Positions 24,340-36,104 of a stretch of 64,000 bases of DNA are shown in pieces. The position numbers and the translations under genes are program-made. This DNA comes from Chloranthus sessilifolius (taxonomy: Eukaryota; Streptophyta; Magnoliopsida; Chloranthales; Chloranthaceae), in NCBI GenBank assembly GCA_021018995.1, contig CM037586.1:9527328-9591327 (forward strand), in the 5' to 3' direction. The notes beneath the pieces were generated by a model. It worked only from the letters and a program-made list of their open reading frames with translations, did not search any database and was not told where the DNA came from. The first letter of the stretch is position 1. Each line of letters starts with the position of its first letter.

Positions 24340-24502
24340 CAGCGTGAGAGAGCACCAATTATAGTGGTGAGGGCTGACTAATAGAACCCAATCCACACCT
24401 TATAAAGATAAGGGTGGGAAACAGCGTGGAGGACAGTAATTGAACCCACAACCTACTCCCTCACATTGGAGGGAGCATACCAACTGAGCTAATGCCTCTT
24501 TG
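24340..24502 (-). mobile_element. tRNA-derived SINE
   Basis: Minus strand: AGAGGCATTAGCTCAGTTGG contains a pol III A box (TTAGCTCAGTTGGTA), and about 30 bp later GGTTGTGGGTTCAATTA resembles a B box. The sequence between does not fold as a full cloverleaf, and a non-tRNA body follows (TGTCCTCCACGCTGTTTCCC). It is therefore a SINE head plus body rather than a tRNA gene. Confidence 0.7.
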
Positions 24503-24675
24503 GTTAAAACCCTTTATTAATAAGGAGAGCTAACCAATTTACCATCAAAAGATTGATCCATTCACATTCAAGATGAGTGGGTGGGTTACCGTATACGAAA
24601 AGCTATTTTAAACTGCAAGAGAAGAGATGCTCTCTGCCTCGCCAATAGTCTGCCCTTTATTTTACCCTCTCCAAC

Positions 24676-24781
24676 TGTCAATTGTTAGTTACCTCCACCC
24701 ATGGATTCAAACATCGGATTGAGACAAATACATTGGCCGACCCATATATGTTATGCGTGGCTCGAGTCAAGTGATCATTAA

Positions 24782-24818
<37 letters not shown>

Positions 24819-25584
24819 TTTAATAAAAATGCCCTTTGATTAATTTCAAAATTTTCTCAATTAAAATGATTGTTTTAAAAAAAAATTTATAAAAGTCTTC
24901 ACTCTTTAAGTCTTGCATTGCGTGCACCAGTCACTTTATATTAGCTCTTGAGAAAAATGTTCCATGATAGCATTGTAGCGTGCATGGTTTTGGAGGGTTT
25001 CTGCACCATATATACAAATATCGAGAGAATTGGGTACATCGAACCCAATTCAGTGTGACAAGCAAATTCTCGAGTAAATGTTAAGTTTATCTAGAATAAT
25101 TTAAAAGCATAAAAAACAATTTAAAGCTAAGGACTTTATGATTTTTATATTTAAAAGTTAGCCAATTTGTCATTTATATTTTATTTATTACAAAATATAA
25201 ATTTATATTATAAAATTAATAAATAATTTTAAAACTCATCCTACCCTAGGCGAATCGGGTTCGCTTGACACTAGCGAATTGTGAAAATTGCAAACTCGAA
25301 TTCAAATCGAGCGAATCAGCGAACTAACTAACTCAGATTTGGCTGCCCTGCCGGTCTCTCAATAAATTGGGTAATTCATGATAAATTGTATCTCAATAAA
25401 TGAGGGAATTCATTATATATTTGTGCATCCATCGCAATACCATTTGGCTGAGTGGAGGAGCCCAGGTTCTTATAAAAGCAGAGATAAGTATGTGAGTGGG
25501 TGTCTGTGAGTGTGAGTGCAGGTGTGTATTTGTGTTTGCATGAGTATGTGTGTGCGCGCATAAGACCAATTCCAATATGAATTC
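24676..25584. repeat. Direct repeat copy A (partner at 33.0 kb)
   Basis: Starts TGTCAATTGTTAGTTACCTC and ends CCAATTCCAATATGAATTC. Copy B at 33009-33687 has the same start, middle (GGGTACATCGAACCCAATT, CTGCCCTGCCGGTCTCTCAA) and end, in the same orientation. Copy A is longer because of a (TA)n run at 24783 and ~200 bp of extra sequence at 24830-25020. The pair could be LTRs or two copies of one transposon. No matching target duplication was found next to them. Confidence 0.75.
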
Positions 25585-25589
25585 TACCA

Positions 25590-26455
25590 CATTGCTTAGT
25601 ACAGAGCTATCACAAATTTGGGAGGGCGTTATTTGGTGGGCAAAATTTTGTGATAGCTCTTTGGAGGTCAAAATGCTGCTGGAACCATGACTTACAGTGC
25701 AGGTTGTGTTTGGGATAGCTCTTTGGAGGCAAAGAGCAGCCCACTTTATGAATCGGATCTACAAAAGTTAGCCCATAGCTTGCCCATGAAAAGATGGGCC
25801 TAGCTGAAGCCTGACCCATTGAGCTCTCAGATGACAAGAAATCATTAACAGAAATGCATAAGTCATGCAAATTTGCTTGGCTACAGAGTCTACCAAAAAT
25901 TAACCCGAAAGGGTATGTCACAAGCTAAATTTACAGGGGGTGGTCCTAGATTTAGAAACATGGGATGTGTAGGACGTAGGTGATATGAAAAGCAACAAAA
26001 TGTACTACACATAGAAGAAATCCAGTGTAAACTTGAGGTTGAAAATAGTTTTGGCATGTTAAAAGAAAAAATGAAGAACACACCGGTATTCAGGTTCCTG
26101 AATTGAGAAGATCTATTTGGTGGAATGCGAGGTCTCTCAAACTGGCATATTAATACAACATTAAGCAAATTATTGCTGGCAGAAAAAGGTAAAAAATAAG
26201 GCTTTAAAAGTCGCCAAGTCGACACAAATTCGGGTGACGACTAAACCAAGCTTCGAACTGACTCGGCTAAAGAACTCGCTAACCTTTTTTATCAAGTAAA
26301 CTTGATTGAGGCAGGCTATCGGTGAATTGACCTGGCTAACATAAATTAGTTGGTTTGGTGGGACATTTCTCAAAAATTTGAGGGCATCTTTTTTGTGGTC
26401 CCTTGTATGTTAATAAAGTGGGAACGAACAGTAAGCAAATAGGAGTAGAAAAGCC

Positions 26456-26524
<69 letters not shown>

Positions 26525-27610
26525 TAGATAGATAGATAGATATGGAGCCGGTTCCATCCTCCAATGGAGGACGGTGACTATCCTGAAGTCTCATATGTTG
26601 GTCCCAAGCTCATCTGAAAACACAGGAGGGTTAGCATTATGTTGATAGCTGCTATAAAAATCTCGTCAAAATTAAGAGTTACTTAATTCGCTGGTTCGCT
26701 CGGTCCGAATTTGAGTTCGCAAATAACCAATATTTAAACTCATTTAGTTTACTGAATTATAATGGAATCTACCAGAGTTACTGCTCGAACTAATCACTCT
26801 CTCGAGCTAGGTGACTCCAGCTGTTCGTCGCATCTTCATATTTGCCATTCTCAATTTGCTGCTTAATTTGTTCAGCCATGCTGTTATGTGAAATGGGTAT
26901 GTTTAGCAAATGTAGATTCCATTAATAAAAAGAACAAGAACAAAGAAAAAAAAGAAGTTGATGAGAGGAGACCAGATTTCAACCTGTTTGACTGTTGGGC
27001 GCCATTGCTGTCGAGGAGGGATACGTCTCTGAGAAGAGGACCCCATGAAAACTGCATTTCAATTGAGACATATTTTAGGGAGAGGCTTAAGTCAAAAAAA
27101 AAACCCAACAAAACTAAAAGACAGGTCTAAAGGGCAAGCCTCTCAAGAAAGAAAGCTACACACCAACTGCACAAAGCTAGCAGGAGCAAGAAGCTCCGCC
27201 CCTATATAAAGTGCTGAGTGTGACAGGGTTTTGTTTTAAGCATAAACAAGTGAAGAAATAAGACTTGCAAAGCTGAACCCGAATAGATGAGAGACGAAAA
27301 GGAGGATGATGATGGTGATACTGTTGATGAATATGTACAAACCCATTATATTTATAATATGGGCAAGCTGATGGGATCACTCTGCATATGGTTCTGATTC
27401 TCGTGAGTTAAGTGTACGGAAATAAAGAGTCGGTATTAGGTGCCTAACCTTTACAACAGTGTATAGCATGCACAGTTCAGGTGCATCTCGATCTCTTTGT
27501 TCTTAAAGTTTGCATGCCTCAAGGTCCACATGGCGCATGATGAGTATGCCATGCACACTTAAGGAAAAAGCTACAAAGCGCACTGATTATGATGCTAAAC
27601 TAAAAGACCC
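25590..27610. other. Region inside the direct-repeat pair, no recognised gene
   Basis: GATAGCTCTTTGGAGG repeats near 25650 and 25712, a transposon-like phrase also seen around 35.4-35.8 kb as AGCTCTTTGG/CCAAAGAGC variants. GTTCGC/GCGAAT motifs near 26690-26720 resemble part of the direct repeats. No exon was identified. Confidence 0.35.
26457..26541. repeat. (TA)n(GATA)n microsatellite
   Basis: More than 30 TA units followed by GATA units. Open frames through this run on the minus strand are artefacts. Confidence 0.95.
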
Positions 27611-27614
27611 AATA

Positions 27615-27827
27615 TCCTTTATATGGGATTTGACCAGGTCCAACTAGTTGACCTCCAAATGGGGTTAAACTGGTTTTAAAACCATTGGATGCGAGGGATC
27701 TAGAAGTCGGTGTCAACTTCGGAAAGTTAAAGCCAAGATTCTCTTTCATCCAATGGCTGTAAGATCAGTTGAACCCCATTTGGAGTTCAACCGGTTCGAC
27801 TTTACCAAAACCCCCTTCATATAGAGG
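27615..27827. mobile_element. Foldback MITE, ~213 bp
   Basis: The left arm TTGACCTCCAAATGGGGTTA and CCATTGGATGCGAGGGATC pair with the right arm CATCCAATGGCTG and AACCCCATTTGGAGTTCAAC over ~85 bp per arm. The outermost bases (CCTTTATATGGG and CCCCTTCATATAGAGG) also pair. No coding capacity. Confidence 0.75.
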
Positions 27828-27867
27828 AGCAACCAAGCTCTTGCCATTGATCAAAAGTAAAGATCGT

Positions 27868-28166
27868 CACTAAGCTATTTGTTTTTGGAGCCTACAAATT
27901 TTGCGTCTACCATTATGAGTTTCAAGCTGCCACTATCTAAGCTATTTGATTTTGGAGCCTACCAATTTTATGTCTACCATTATGAGTTCCTTTGGCAATA
28001 ACCTGAACTTGCATCTGTTTCCAAAAATTTCTTTATTTATGGAAATTGATGCTGTGGGAATTGGGAAGCAAGGATTTAGGATTTTTTAGTCAGTTTCCGA
28101 AAATTTCTATATTTATGGAAATTGAAGCTGTGGGAAAAAGCAAGGATTTAGGATTTTTTAGTCTCC
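27868..28166. repeat. Two consecutive local tandem duplications
   Basis: CTAAGCTATTTG(T/A)TTTTGG through ACCATTATGAGTT occurs at about 27869 and 27938. The following segment, CC(A/G)AAAATTTCT through GGATTTAGGATTTTTTAGT, occurs at about 28021 and 28097. Each pair differs by several substitutions and short indels. Confidence 0.8.
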
Positions 28167-29161
28167 TAAAGCGAAACTAACTTGATGAACTGCTATGATT
28201 TAAGTAAAGTAGACATTACACACAACAATGCAGTAAAACAAACACATTTTACTCATGTAAAGTAAGGAATTACAAGTGATATCTTTTTGAAATATTATAG
28301 GTAATGCCCACTTTGCATGTAAAGTGATTAAAGCGAAGTGAACTTGCCCTAAATCTTTTTAGTACTTGGAGCGAGACTCCGATCTCGCATTGAATATTGA
28401 AGCGCTCATCGAGACCTCTCTTTAGAACCAGGTTCATTTGGAAAAAAAAGGAGCTCACCCGACTTATCCATGGGAACCAAGATTCAAAATCTCAGCTCCA
28501 ATATTGGTACCAGTTACGACAATACTGATATATACCCAAAGTACTTGCTGATATTTACCAGTAAATATAGTACCAAATTCAAAAAACAATTTAAAGAAAG
28601 AGAGAAAATGCAATGAAATGATAAAAGTTAAAAAATACACTAATATAAGTAAATTTGGAATACCGAGCAATATTTGGCAGATGCTATAGATATTTTAATA
28701 TAACAGGCAGTATTCCAAGATTTTGAGCCTTACTGAGAACCCATAGAAAATCAAATTCCATGAATCTCAAGGCCAAAAAACTGACACACATTAGTTTAAG
28801 GGGACCTGTTTTTGCAACTTAAGATTCTTGGATTGCCACCAGAATTTTCATGGGAGAAAATAGTTAAATGCTTTCAATCAGAAAATATTTAAATGCTTAC
28901 AAAAATAGGGGAACCTATTTTATGTTAGAGAAAAAGAAAGGAAGGGATTAGAGAGAGGCGTTTGTGTTAGAGATAAAGAGAGAAAAGAGAGATTTGGGGG
29001 TCGGGGCCCGATAGATTTGCACGTGCTATCCTCATGTGAAGAGAGGATTATTTGCTAAATCAATTTTTAACTTAAAAAACCATGTCATCTAAAATGCATA
29101 CCAATTAATCTAAATAGTACAAATGTCCAAGGTAACCTATAAATAAATTTTAGCTATTTAC

Positions 29162-29347
29162 CTAATAAGCACATAAGGAAGTGCGTCGGGACTAGGAGGA
29201 ACATGAACAATGTGACTATTATCGCTATTGTTTGTGGCAGCAAGAAAGGCCTCCAGCTTTTCTGGTGCCATAACTCTTCCAATCTCCTTCTCCTTAAGCG
29301 TATCCTCATCGTCTCCATAGAATCGAGTATTTGTACAAAACCATTAA
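29162..29347 (-). pseudogene. Unidentified exon-like segment downstream of VPS60 exons
   Basis: Bounded by a plausible acceptor (CCTTGCAG before 29347) and donor (ATTAG then GTAAAT after 29162). One frame is open throughout (NGFVQILDSMETMRIRLRRR...). A second, more protein-like frame reads RFYGDDEDTLKEKEIGRVMA and SHIVHVPPSPDALPYVLIR but has a stop at its upstream edge. It does not match the VPS60 C-terminus expected at this position, so it may be another captured gene piece. Identity unknown. Confidence 0.35.
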
Positions 29348-29654
29348 CTGCAAGGTTATCCCAACAAATATTCATCAATAATACATGTGATAAACAAAGT
29401 ATGGATTAGTTATTATTTCCCATATGTATTATATTTCTTTCTACTCTTCTCGAATTTTTATATTTTTAAAAAGAGAAACACACCACGTCATTTACTACAT
29501 CCGAGACATATGAACTAGCAATACATATTGGATTTAAGCCTGGCAATAGGTATTCAATTACCTACATTTTGATCCTTAACCAGGATTATAGGAACTGCAA
29601 TGAAAGTTTACTTTAGAACATCATAATAAAACCACAGTATATATATAAGCTTAC

Positions 29655-29887
29655 CACCCATGAGATCATCTTCATCTATGTCATCAGGTATGCTGTAGCT
29701 ACTACCAAGAGATTCTTGAATTTCTGTACTCACATCCATCAAATCCATCATCTCATCTTGCATGTTCTACACAACCGTAATTGCACAAGCCAATTTTTCA
29801 GAAGACATTCGTAAATACCATATGAACAATTTTCTAAAGCATATCATTTTAGCACTACAAATACATACATACATGCATACATACATG

Positions 29888-29979
<92 letters not shown>

Positions 29980-30337
29980 TTTTATTTTAGCATTAGATTT
30001 TATAATCATGAAAGAGAAGCTAGTTGTGTAAAGTACAATAAAGATGAAAACACAGAAAAGGGGGTCGGGGAACCTTACATCTATGTCTTGAATCTTCACT
30101 GTTTTCATCATTCTTTTCAGCTCCTTGTTTGCAGAATTCAAAGCTGGCATCTGAAAAGCCGATACATCATGATTCAGTACAAGAACTCACAAAACTCTTT
30201 GTAGATATTTTCTATTTTCAGGATGAGAAGCTGTGACATGTACCGTTTGCTGAGCATCCTTGATTCCCTCTAATGCAAAAGCAACTTGATCAAGGTTAAA
30301 TGTCTGGTTATATAGCATATCGTGCTGTCCTTCATAC
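29655..30337 (-). CDS. VPS60: VPS60/CHMP5 ESCRT-III protein, three internal exons
   Basis: VPS60 is a SNF7-family ESCRT-III subunit acting at multivesicular endosomes. Three exons with consistent GT-AG borders read without stops. 30337-30244: YEGQHDMLYNQTFNLDQVAF and EGIKDAQQT. 30150-30079: LNSANKELKRMMKTVKIQDI. 29766-29655: MQDEMMDLMDVSTEIQESLG and IPDDIDEDDLMG. They correspond to the middle and the acidic C-terminal-proximal part of plant VPS60. The N-terminal basic exon (before RMYEG) and the last exon are absent from the surrounding sequence, and an unrelated exon-like piece follows. It is therefore a gene fragment, although its frame is clean. A long (TA)n run lies in the second intron. 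It sits between the 25-kb and 33-kb direct repeats, consistent with capture by a transposon. I am sure of the family, less so that the fragment is inert. Confidence 0.85.
29865..29975. repeat. (ACATAC)n(TA)n microsatellite in VPS60 intron
   Basis: About 45 TA units preceded by ACATACATGC-type repeats. The YIYIYI open frames in both strands come from this run. Confidence 0.95.
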
Positions 30338-30339
30338 CT

Positions 30340-32430
30340 GAGTCGAAAGACGACAGAATGGAAAGTGAGAAGAAAAAATTATAGTAAACTTCAGTGATAA
30401 GAGTGTATGAAAAGCATGGGTTTGAGCACATTCAACAGTGGTTATGATCCGCGTAGGCATCATTGAGATCAAGGGATCAAACCCAGCTTAACAATATAAG
30501 ATTAAAAGAATTAAAAAAAAAAATACTATAATTGGGGAAGTAGAAATTGATTAGTACAAGACAGCAGAGAGTTGCATGACAGCTCATAACTATGATATAC
30601 TCAGATTCTTTAACAGAAGAGTTGGTATTTGGGTAACAGCCCAAGCAACGACAGTGCTTGGGCCACCCTCTGCCAACCTTGGGAAATGCATGGAATTATT
30701 TTTAGCGTAGAAATTAGGGTGTTTTCCAAACGAGTATAGCACTCAAGTCAGTTGGTATAGGAGCTGAACAATTCACTCTCTGGTGGGTGTGAAGGGGTCT
30801 CCTTATGCATAAATGGTCAAATATGTACTTTCACTGATTTGCATGCTCATAAATAGTAGTACACTTGCCAAAGCTAGAATGGTTTGGCTGAAGGAGATTA
30901 AGCCAAGCATCGCCGGCAGTGCTTGAGTTGGGAACTTAATACCAACTCGTAAAAGAATGGGACTATTTCGGATAAGAGTGTATCATATTTTTCTGTTAAT
31001 AATAAAATGTCAAATGGAAATTTAACATGGAGATTGGAGGAGGGGCAGCTGATGAAGATAAAAAAATGATCCCGGAAGTGATAAGGATTTTGATTTTCAG
31101 ATGTTTTAATGCAAATTATGCATTGAACTACAATCATTTTTAAAAATATTTTAAGATTATTTTATTTTTAATTGTATCTAACCCATTTTTGTACTTCATC
31201 CTTGTCATACTCGAAGGGGATGTTTGGTAATGCTAGTTTTCCGCTGGAAAATGAGTTGGCTCCACATTTTTCAGGGAAATGCTTGTTTGGCTAGAATGTG
31301 GGGATCATGCTGGAAACCTATTTTTCCAGACATGTATCCTTTTTCATTTTTCCCTGGGAAACGTCTGAAAACACTTGGAAAATGTCCTCTCTCCCTCCAT
31401 CCATAAAAAATCATCATGCATCGAATGGGCACTTTTCCCAATTGCAGCAAATCAGTGAACCATCTCAGCCAAGATTTCTTCATCACTGATTCCAAATCAC
31501 TGCCGTCATCTCCCACCCAATCTACCCCTCAAACTACTGTGATCCCTTCGCTAGACACAAATCTGACCATCATTCTCACAAACCTCAAAGCTATGCAATC
31601 ATAGGAATCAAAAGCCCTCTATGAAGTCACCAGCTTCATCTCCATCTCTACAAATTCACCCGTGCCATGATACAGGTGAGATGCCATCATCCTCACAAAC
31701 CTCAAAACATATTTTTCATCGCCCAGCTACTGAAGATGCGCCTCTTGAATCTTTTAACGGCACAAAATATGACTTGGTTTTCGGATGATGCCCATCGTGT
31801 ATATACAAAATGCCAGTACGCATATGAAAACAAATTAGAAAGCATATCGACTAAAATACTAAGCCCATGAGAAGTTGTCATTTAGAGCAAAAATACATAT
31901 CAAAAGCAGAACACTCTATCAAACAGTTCTCATTACAGATGGAAGATCCCACTAATTGATAAAGCATCATACTATTATTGGAAAATAAGAACTTAGATAA
32001 TTAAAAATCACAAAAGAAAACAAATTTATATACTTAGATCCAAAATAATGTATATGAAGGTGAAACTAAGCCTGCTGAATCAGAATCGTGAAAAACAATA
32101 GAACATTGAAGTTCAACAAAAATCACTTATGTAGAGTACAACTCTTCTCAGAAATCTCCATTTCCACTCAAATCACAGTAAACAGAGTAATTCACAAAAA
32201 ACATTAGCAGATATCCAAAAATAAATATTACACGGTGATGAAGATCATAATGTATGGAGAAGCTATAATTGTAGAACACTTAAACCTCATGAAGGTTCTC
32301 CGGATGGAGAACATTTAATTGTAGAATACTTCGTTATCACATTACAATAAAAAATCACAAATTGAAAATATTTCTATGCAGATCTAAATCAAGATCTTTA
32401 AATATAGAAACAGATCAAGAAGTAAAAAAT
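30340..32430. other. No recognised gene; transposon-like sequence
   Basis: 31220-31400 has repeated TTTTCC/GGAAAA blocks (TTTTCCGCTGGAAAATGAG, AAACCTATTTTTCCAGAC), suggestive of a degraded inverted-repeat transposon. The expected first exon of VPS60 was looked for here on the minus strand and not found. Confidence 0.35.
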
Positions 32431-32435
32431 TAGAT

Positions 32436-32690
32436 CTAGTAGTGAGAGAAGATGATGAGATGACCTTCGATATTGTCGATTTTGGGTGCCATCACTTGAT
32501 TTGATCGCCAAATATCAATTTCGATCTGCCAAATGGTGCAACGAGGGCTCCAAAACTTGATCTTGATCAAAAGAAAACCTTCAATGCCGATCTCTGCTTC
32601 AATGACTCTCTTTGTCGCCGGAACCACGCCGCTCTCCAGATCGGCTACTTCGGGCACTGAGTATTTGAAGATTTCAGTGTCGGATTTCAT
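32436..32690 (-). pseudogene. Unidentified 5' exon, copy 1 (relative at 57.6 kb)
   Basis: Open frame starting MKSDTEIFKYSVPEVADLES and continuing GVVPATKRVIEAEI. The same beginning, SDTEIFKYSVLKEADLVNGV, appears at 57.4-57.67 kb on the same strand, with conserved frame and mostly synonymous-looking changes over ~40 codons. Upstream is a GA-rich leader (AGAGAGAGAGAGAG at 32760) and AAACCCTAGCC phrases, typical of a plant 5' UTR. I do not recognise the protein. Both copies lie among pieces of other host genes, so this is probably the first exon of a gene whose start has been captured twice. After ~45 codons the two copies diverge, implying different break points. Confidence 0.5.
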
Positions 32691-33008
32691 TAGGGGGAAG
32701 AAGAGGAAGATGGAGGCTAGGGTTTTGAAGAGGGAGATGGAGGCTAGGGTTTCAAAGGAGAGAGAGAGAGAGAGAGAGGAGTCGGTTTCAGAATAGCAAA
32801 AAAAAAATTAATCGTGTTTGGCTGGGCACGATATCTTATAGCGTGGGATTGGGGTCAGTAAATTAAACAACTATTTTAATGCATTAAACTTCTATTTTTG
32901 ACAGTTGATTATCATACTACTACTATGGCAGTGGTTCTTTTGAACATTACAAAAGTGGTTTTCTTATCGTTTTGACGTTTTTGACAGTTGATTATCATAC
33001 TACTGCTA

Positions 33009-33687
33009 TGTCAACTGTTAGTTACCTCCACCCATGGTTTCAAACATCAGACTGAGACAAATGCATATATATCAGTTTAATAAATTCTGTCATATGTTAC
33101 TTAATTCGCTCATTCACCTTAAGAATTGCGAATTGGGTACATCGAACCCAATTTAGTGTGACAAGTGAATTCTCGAATAAATATTAAGTATTTATCTAGA
33201 ATAATTTAAAAGCATAAAAAACAATTTAAAGCTAAGGACTATTAGGATTTTTATATTTTAAAGTTAGCCAATTTGTCATTTATATTTTATTTATTACAAA
33301 ATTTAAATTTATATTATAAAATTAATAAATAATTTTAAAACTCATCCTACCATAGGCGAATCGGGTTCGCTTGACACTAGCGAATTGCGAATTGCAAACT
33401 CGAATTCAGATTGAGCGAATCAGTGAACTAACTAACCCAGATTTGGCTGCCCTGCCGGTCTCTCAATAAATCAGGTAATTCATGATAAATTGTATCTCAC
33501 TAAATGAGGGAATTCATTATAAATTTGTGCATCCATCTCAATACCATTTGGCTATGAGTGGAGGAGCCCAGGTTCTTATAAAAGCAGAGATAAGTATGTG
33601 AGTGGGTCTGTGAGTGTGAGTGCAGGTGTGTATTTGTGTTTGCATGAGTATGTGTGTGCGCGCGTAAGACCAATTCCAATATGAATT
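33009..33687. repeat. Direct repeat copy B (partner at 24.7 kb)
   Basis: Same start and end as copy A, in direct orientation. It lacks the (TA)n run and part of the middle of copy A. Just upstream, TTTTTGACAGTTGATTATCA is itself duplicated at about 32897 and 32979. Confidence 0.75.
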
Positions 33688-33689
33688 CA

Positions 33690-35850
33690 ACCTATAAATT
33701 ATAAATAGCTACACAATCTCCTGATTATATTGGAATTAGAATTAGCTTTCAGAGGGCACTTGACTTGACTCCAAAAATTGTAGATTGCTATGCCCACAAG
33801 GGATTAGCTTTCAAGATAAACCTCTTTCTCCATTTCTCAATCACAACTGATCTCAAAATGGAATAGCAAAGGTCGGCATGCATTGTCTAATTTTCCAAAT
33901 CTTTAGATCCAATCAGATATCCTTGAACTTGATCCAGGAGAAAAAAAACTCCAAGAAGCCCATGATAATGAGTTTTTGGACATCCTAAGCATCAAGCTTC
34001 AGGGAATGATTTCTAGCCTTAGTAATCCATCTGCCATAAATTGATGATAACAAAATCTAACATAAAACCTTCCTCATCATACAGAAGTTGAAGAAGAATA
34101 TGGATACAAAAAAGGATGAAGTAGAAGTCAGGCCACTATCTTGCCCAGCAAATCCTTCATCTTCCTCATTCTTTCGCCAAAACAGATCAAGAAAACTAGA
34201 ATATTCCCCACAAGCTTGTGTAACACTTAGAGAAGAATCCTAAAAGAAAACTTGCATGATAACATGCAAGAGAAGGAATCTAGAATCTAAAAGCACTACC
34301 TTTCGTTAGAGCTTTAACGCCATAAAATTCATAAAGCCCAAAACCCTGTTGTCTTCTTAACATCTTATAAGCTGCAATCTATGGCTCTTTCTGTGAAAAT
34401 TTGAATCTGAAATCTAGACCAACTTCCTATCAAATGGCTATTGATCCGAAAAGTAACCTTCGTGTATTTGGATTCAACTATGTAAACATTTATGTTTATG
34501 ACATAACTGCCTAACCGACTTCAATAAAGTCGATGTCAAAATCAAGTGGTTTCTCTAGCCACCTATCTAACCTCTTCTCCTCCTAAATTTAAATTGTAAC
34601 TAGAGAAATTCGAATAACTTGACAACCAAATCTATGGTGGAGATTGTTGTCCATATTTGACTAGGAGGGCTGTGTAAGAACATATAGTTTTTCACAGGGC
34701 TCTCATGCATGAACCAAAAAAAAGGCTCTTGCATAGAGATGAAAAGATTGACCGAATTTAGAGAATCCGGTGGGAAACTAAAGTAATGGTAACCGTCCAA
34801 ACGATACTACATAACAAACCAAAAGGCACACCCAGCAGAACACCATACAAATCAGGGTCCCTCCAATTGAACAATGCTACAACATACTCACACTAGGCTG
34901 CCATGTTGCCAAGTGCCAAATAGAAATTAGGCCTGACTTTCTAGGACCTACAACCGATCATACATGGTGTACATTTGATCGCTAGATAGTGCCTCAAAAT
35001 TCTCACTGATCTCGTCCGGACCCACTATGAGATGTCTACTGCCTTTCCAAAAGCACAACTGTTCAAAGAGATATGAGTAGACCATTCGATTCTATAACGG
35101 TAAATGACAATCTCTTTATGCTTTTGTCTCATTACTCAATATTTCTTAGTCAAAATGTAATTTAAAACACGAGACGTAATGCCCGACACTTCTCGTCTCA
35201 GGTGAAATTTAAAACCATGGTAGTGCAACATCTTCCAAGAGCACGTTTGGTAATTGCCCGGGGAATGGGCAGGAGGCTACAGGGTGTTGAAAACAGAGTA
35301 GGAGTGGATCTGACATGCTTTTATGCTATTCATGGTGAAAAGCGAAACCTTAGGCTGCTTTTGGGTTAGCACTTTAAGGCCAAAGAGCTGTTCTTCTGCT
35401 CTTTGGCTCCAACAGGAAACTGCTTTTACGTTTTGTAATACAGCTTCTCGCTCCATTTGTTCTAGCGGGAAACTATTTTAAGTGATAAAACTGTTTTCTA
35501 TCAAAATAAATTTTATCTGCTCTAACATAGAGCAGGCAGAGAGCTACTTCTGCTCTTATAAGAGCTAACCAAATGCATCCTTATATTAAATTGAAATCAG
35601 TGCAAAATGGATTTCTTTGTTTCTGCTTAAAGTTTGAAATTTCTGATGATTTGAGTGGCTGAGTAGCTGTCCACATAGACCTAAATTCATCTCTTTCACT
35701 CTCCGAAAGAGTTAGGAGCACTTACCACCAAACACAGTCTCATACTAAAGTGCTCTACACCAAAGCAGAGAGCTGCTTTTTGCTTCCAAAGAGCAATCCC
35801 AAAGACAGTCCTATACTAGGTTTGATTTCTCTTTTTTTTATGTGTTGTTA
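33690..35850. other. No recognised gene
   Basis: 35360-35580 and 35740-35810 contain GCTCTTTGG/CCAAAGAG blocks in both orientations (AAAGAGCTGTTCTTCTGCTC, CAAAGCAGAGAGCTGC), probably a hAT-like or foldback transposon. The rest is anonymous. Confidence 0.35.
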
Positions 35851-35853
35851 CAG

Positions 35854-35933
35854 AGATGCAACTATAAATTCAGGAAATTCTGGGGGGCCTTTCAAGCATT
35901 ATGATGGGATTGACATTGCCAAAGATGGAACTG
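35854..35933 (+). pseudogene. Deg/HtrA-like serine protease exon fragment
   Basis: Between an AG acceptor (TTGTTACAG) and a GT donor (ACTG then GTATGC) the frame reads DATINSGNSGGPFKHYDGID. The DA(T/A)IN.GNSGGP signature surrounds the catalytic Ser of Deg/HtrA proteases. The residues after it do not follow a Deg protein I know, and no neighbouring Deg exon is visible on the plus strand, so it is an isolated exon, possibly captured. The match is short but highly specific. Confidence 0.5.
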
Positions 35934-36104
35934 GTATGCACTTTATGCTCCTTCATTTCAAACATTTGGTGGGGAATCTTTGCAAGCTTGTTTGACTTTG
36001 CCGAACCCCGACTTGGTGGTTATGCTGTCACCAGAGTGAACTGAACCACGAACCGGGTCTTACGCGACCCAGTTTGCGTGATCTAGCGAATTAGGTAACC
36101 CTAT

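Noticed and set aside
24440..24502. tRNA gene candidate with A and B boxes
   Set aside because: No cloverleaf or acceptor stem, and it continues into a SINE body.
26336..26594. Two minus-strand open frames of about 74 codons
   Set aside because: They exist only because of the (TA)n(GATA)n run.
29762..30150. Open frames with long YIYIYI runs on both strands
   Set aside because: Translation of a (TA)n microsatellite in the VPS60 intron. Only the 30079-30150 part is a real exon.
24676..33687. Intact LTR retrotransposon between the direct repeats
   Set aside because: No gag/pol, no visible primer site and no target duplication beside the repeats. Kept only as a direct-repeat pair.
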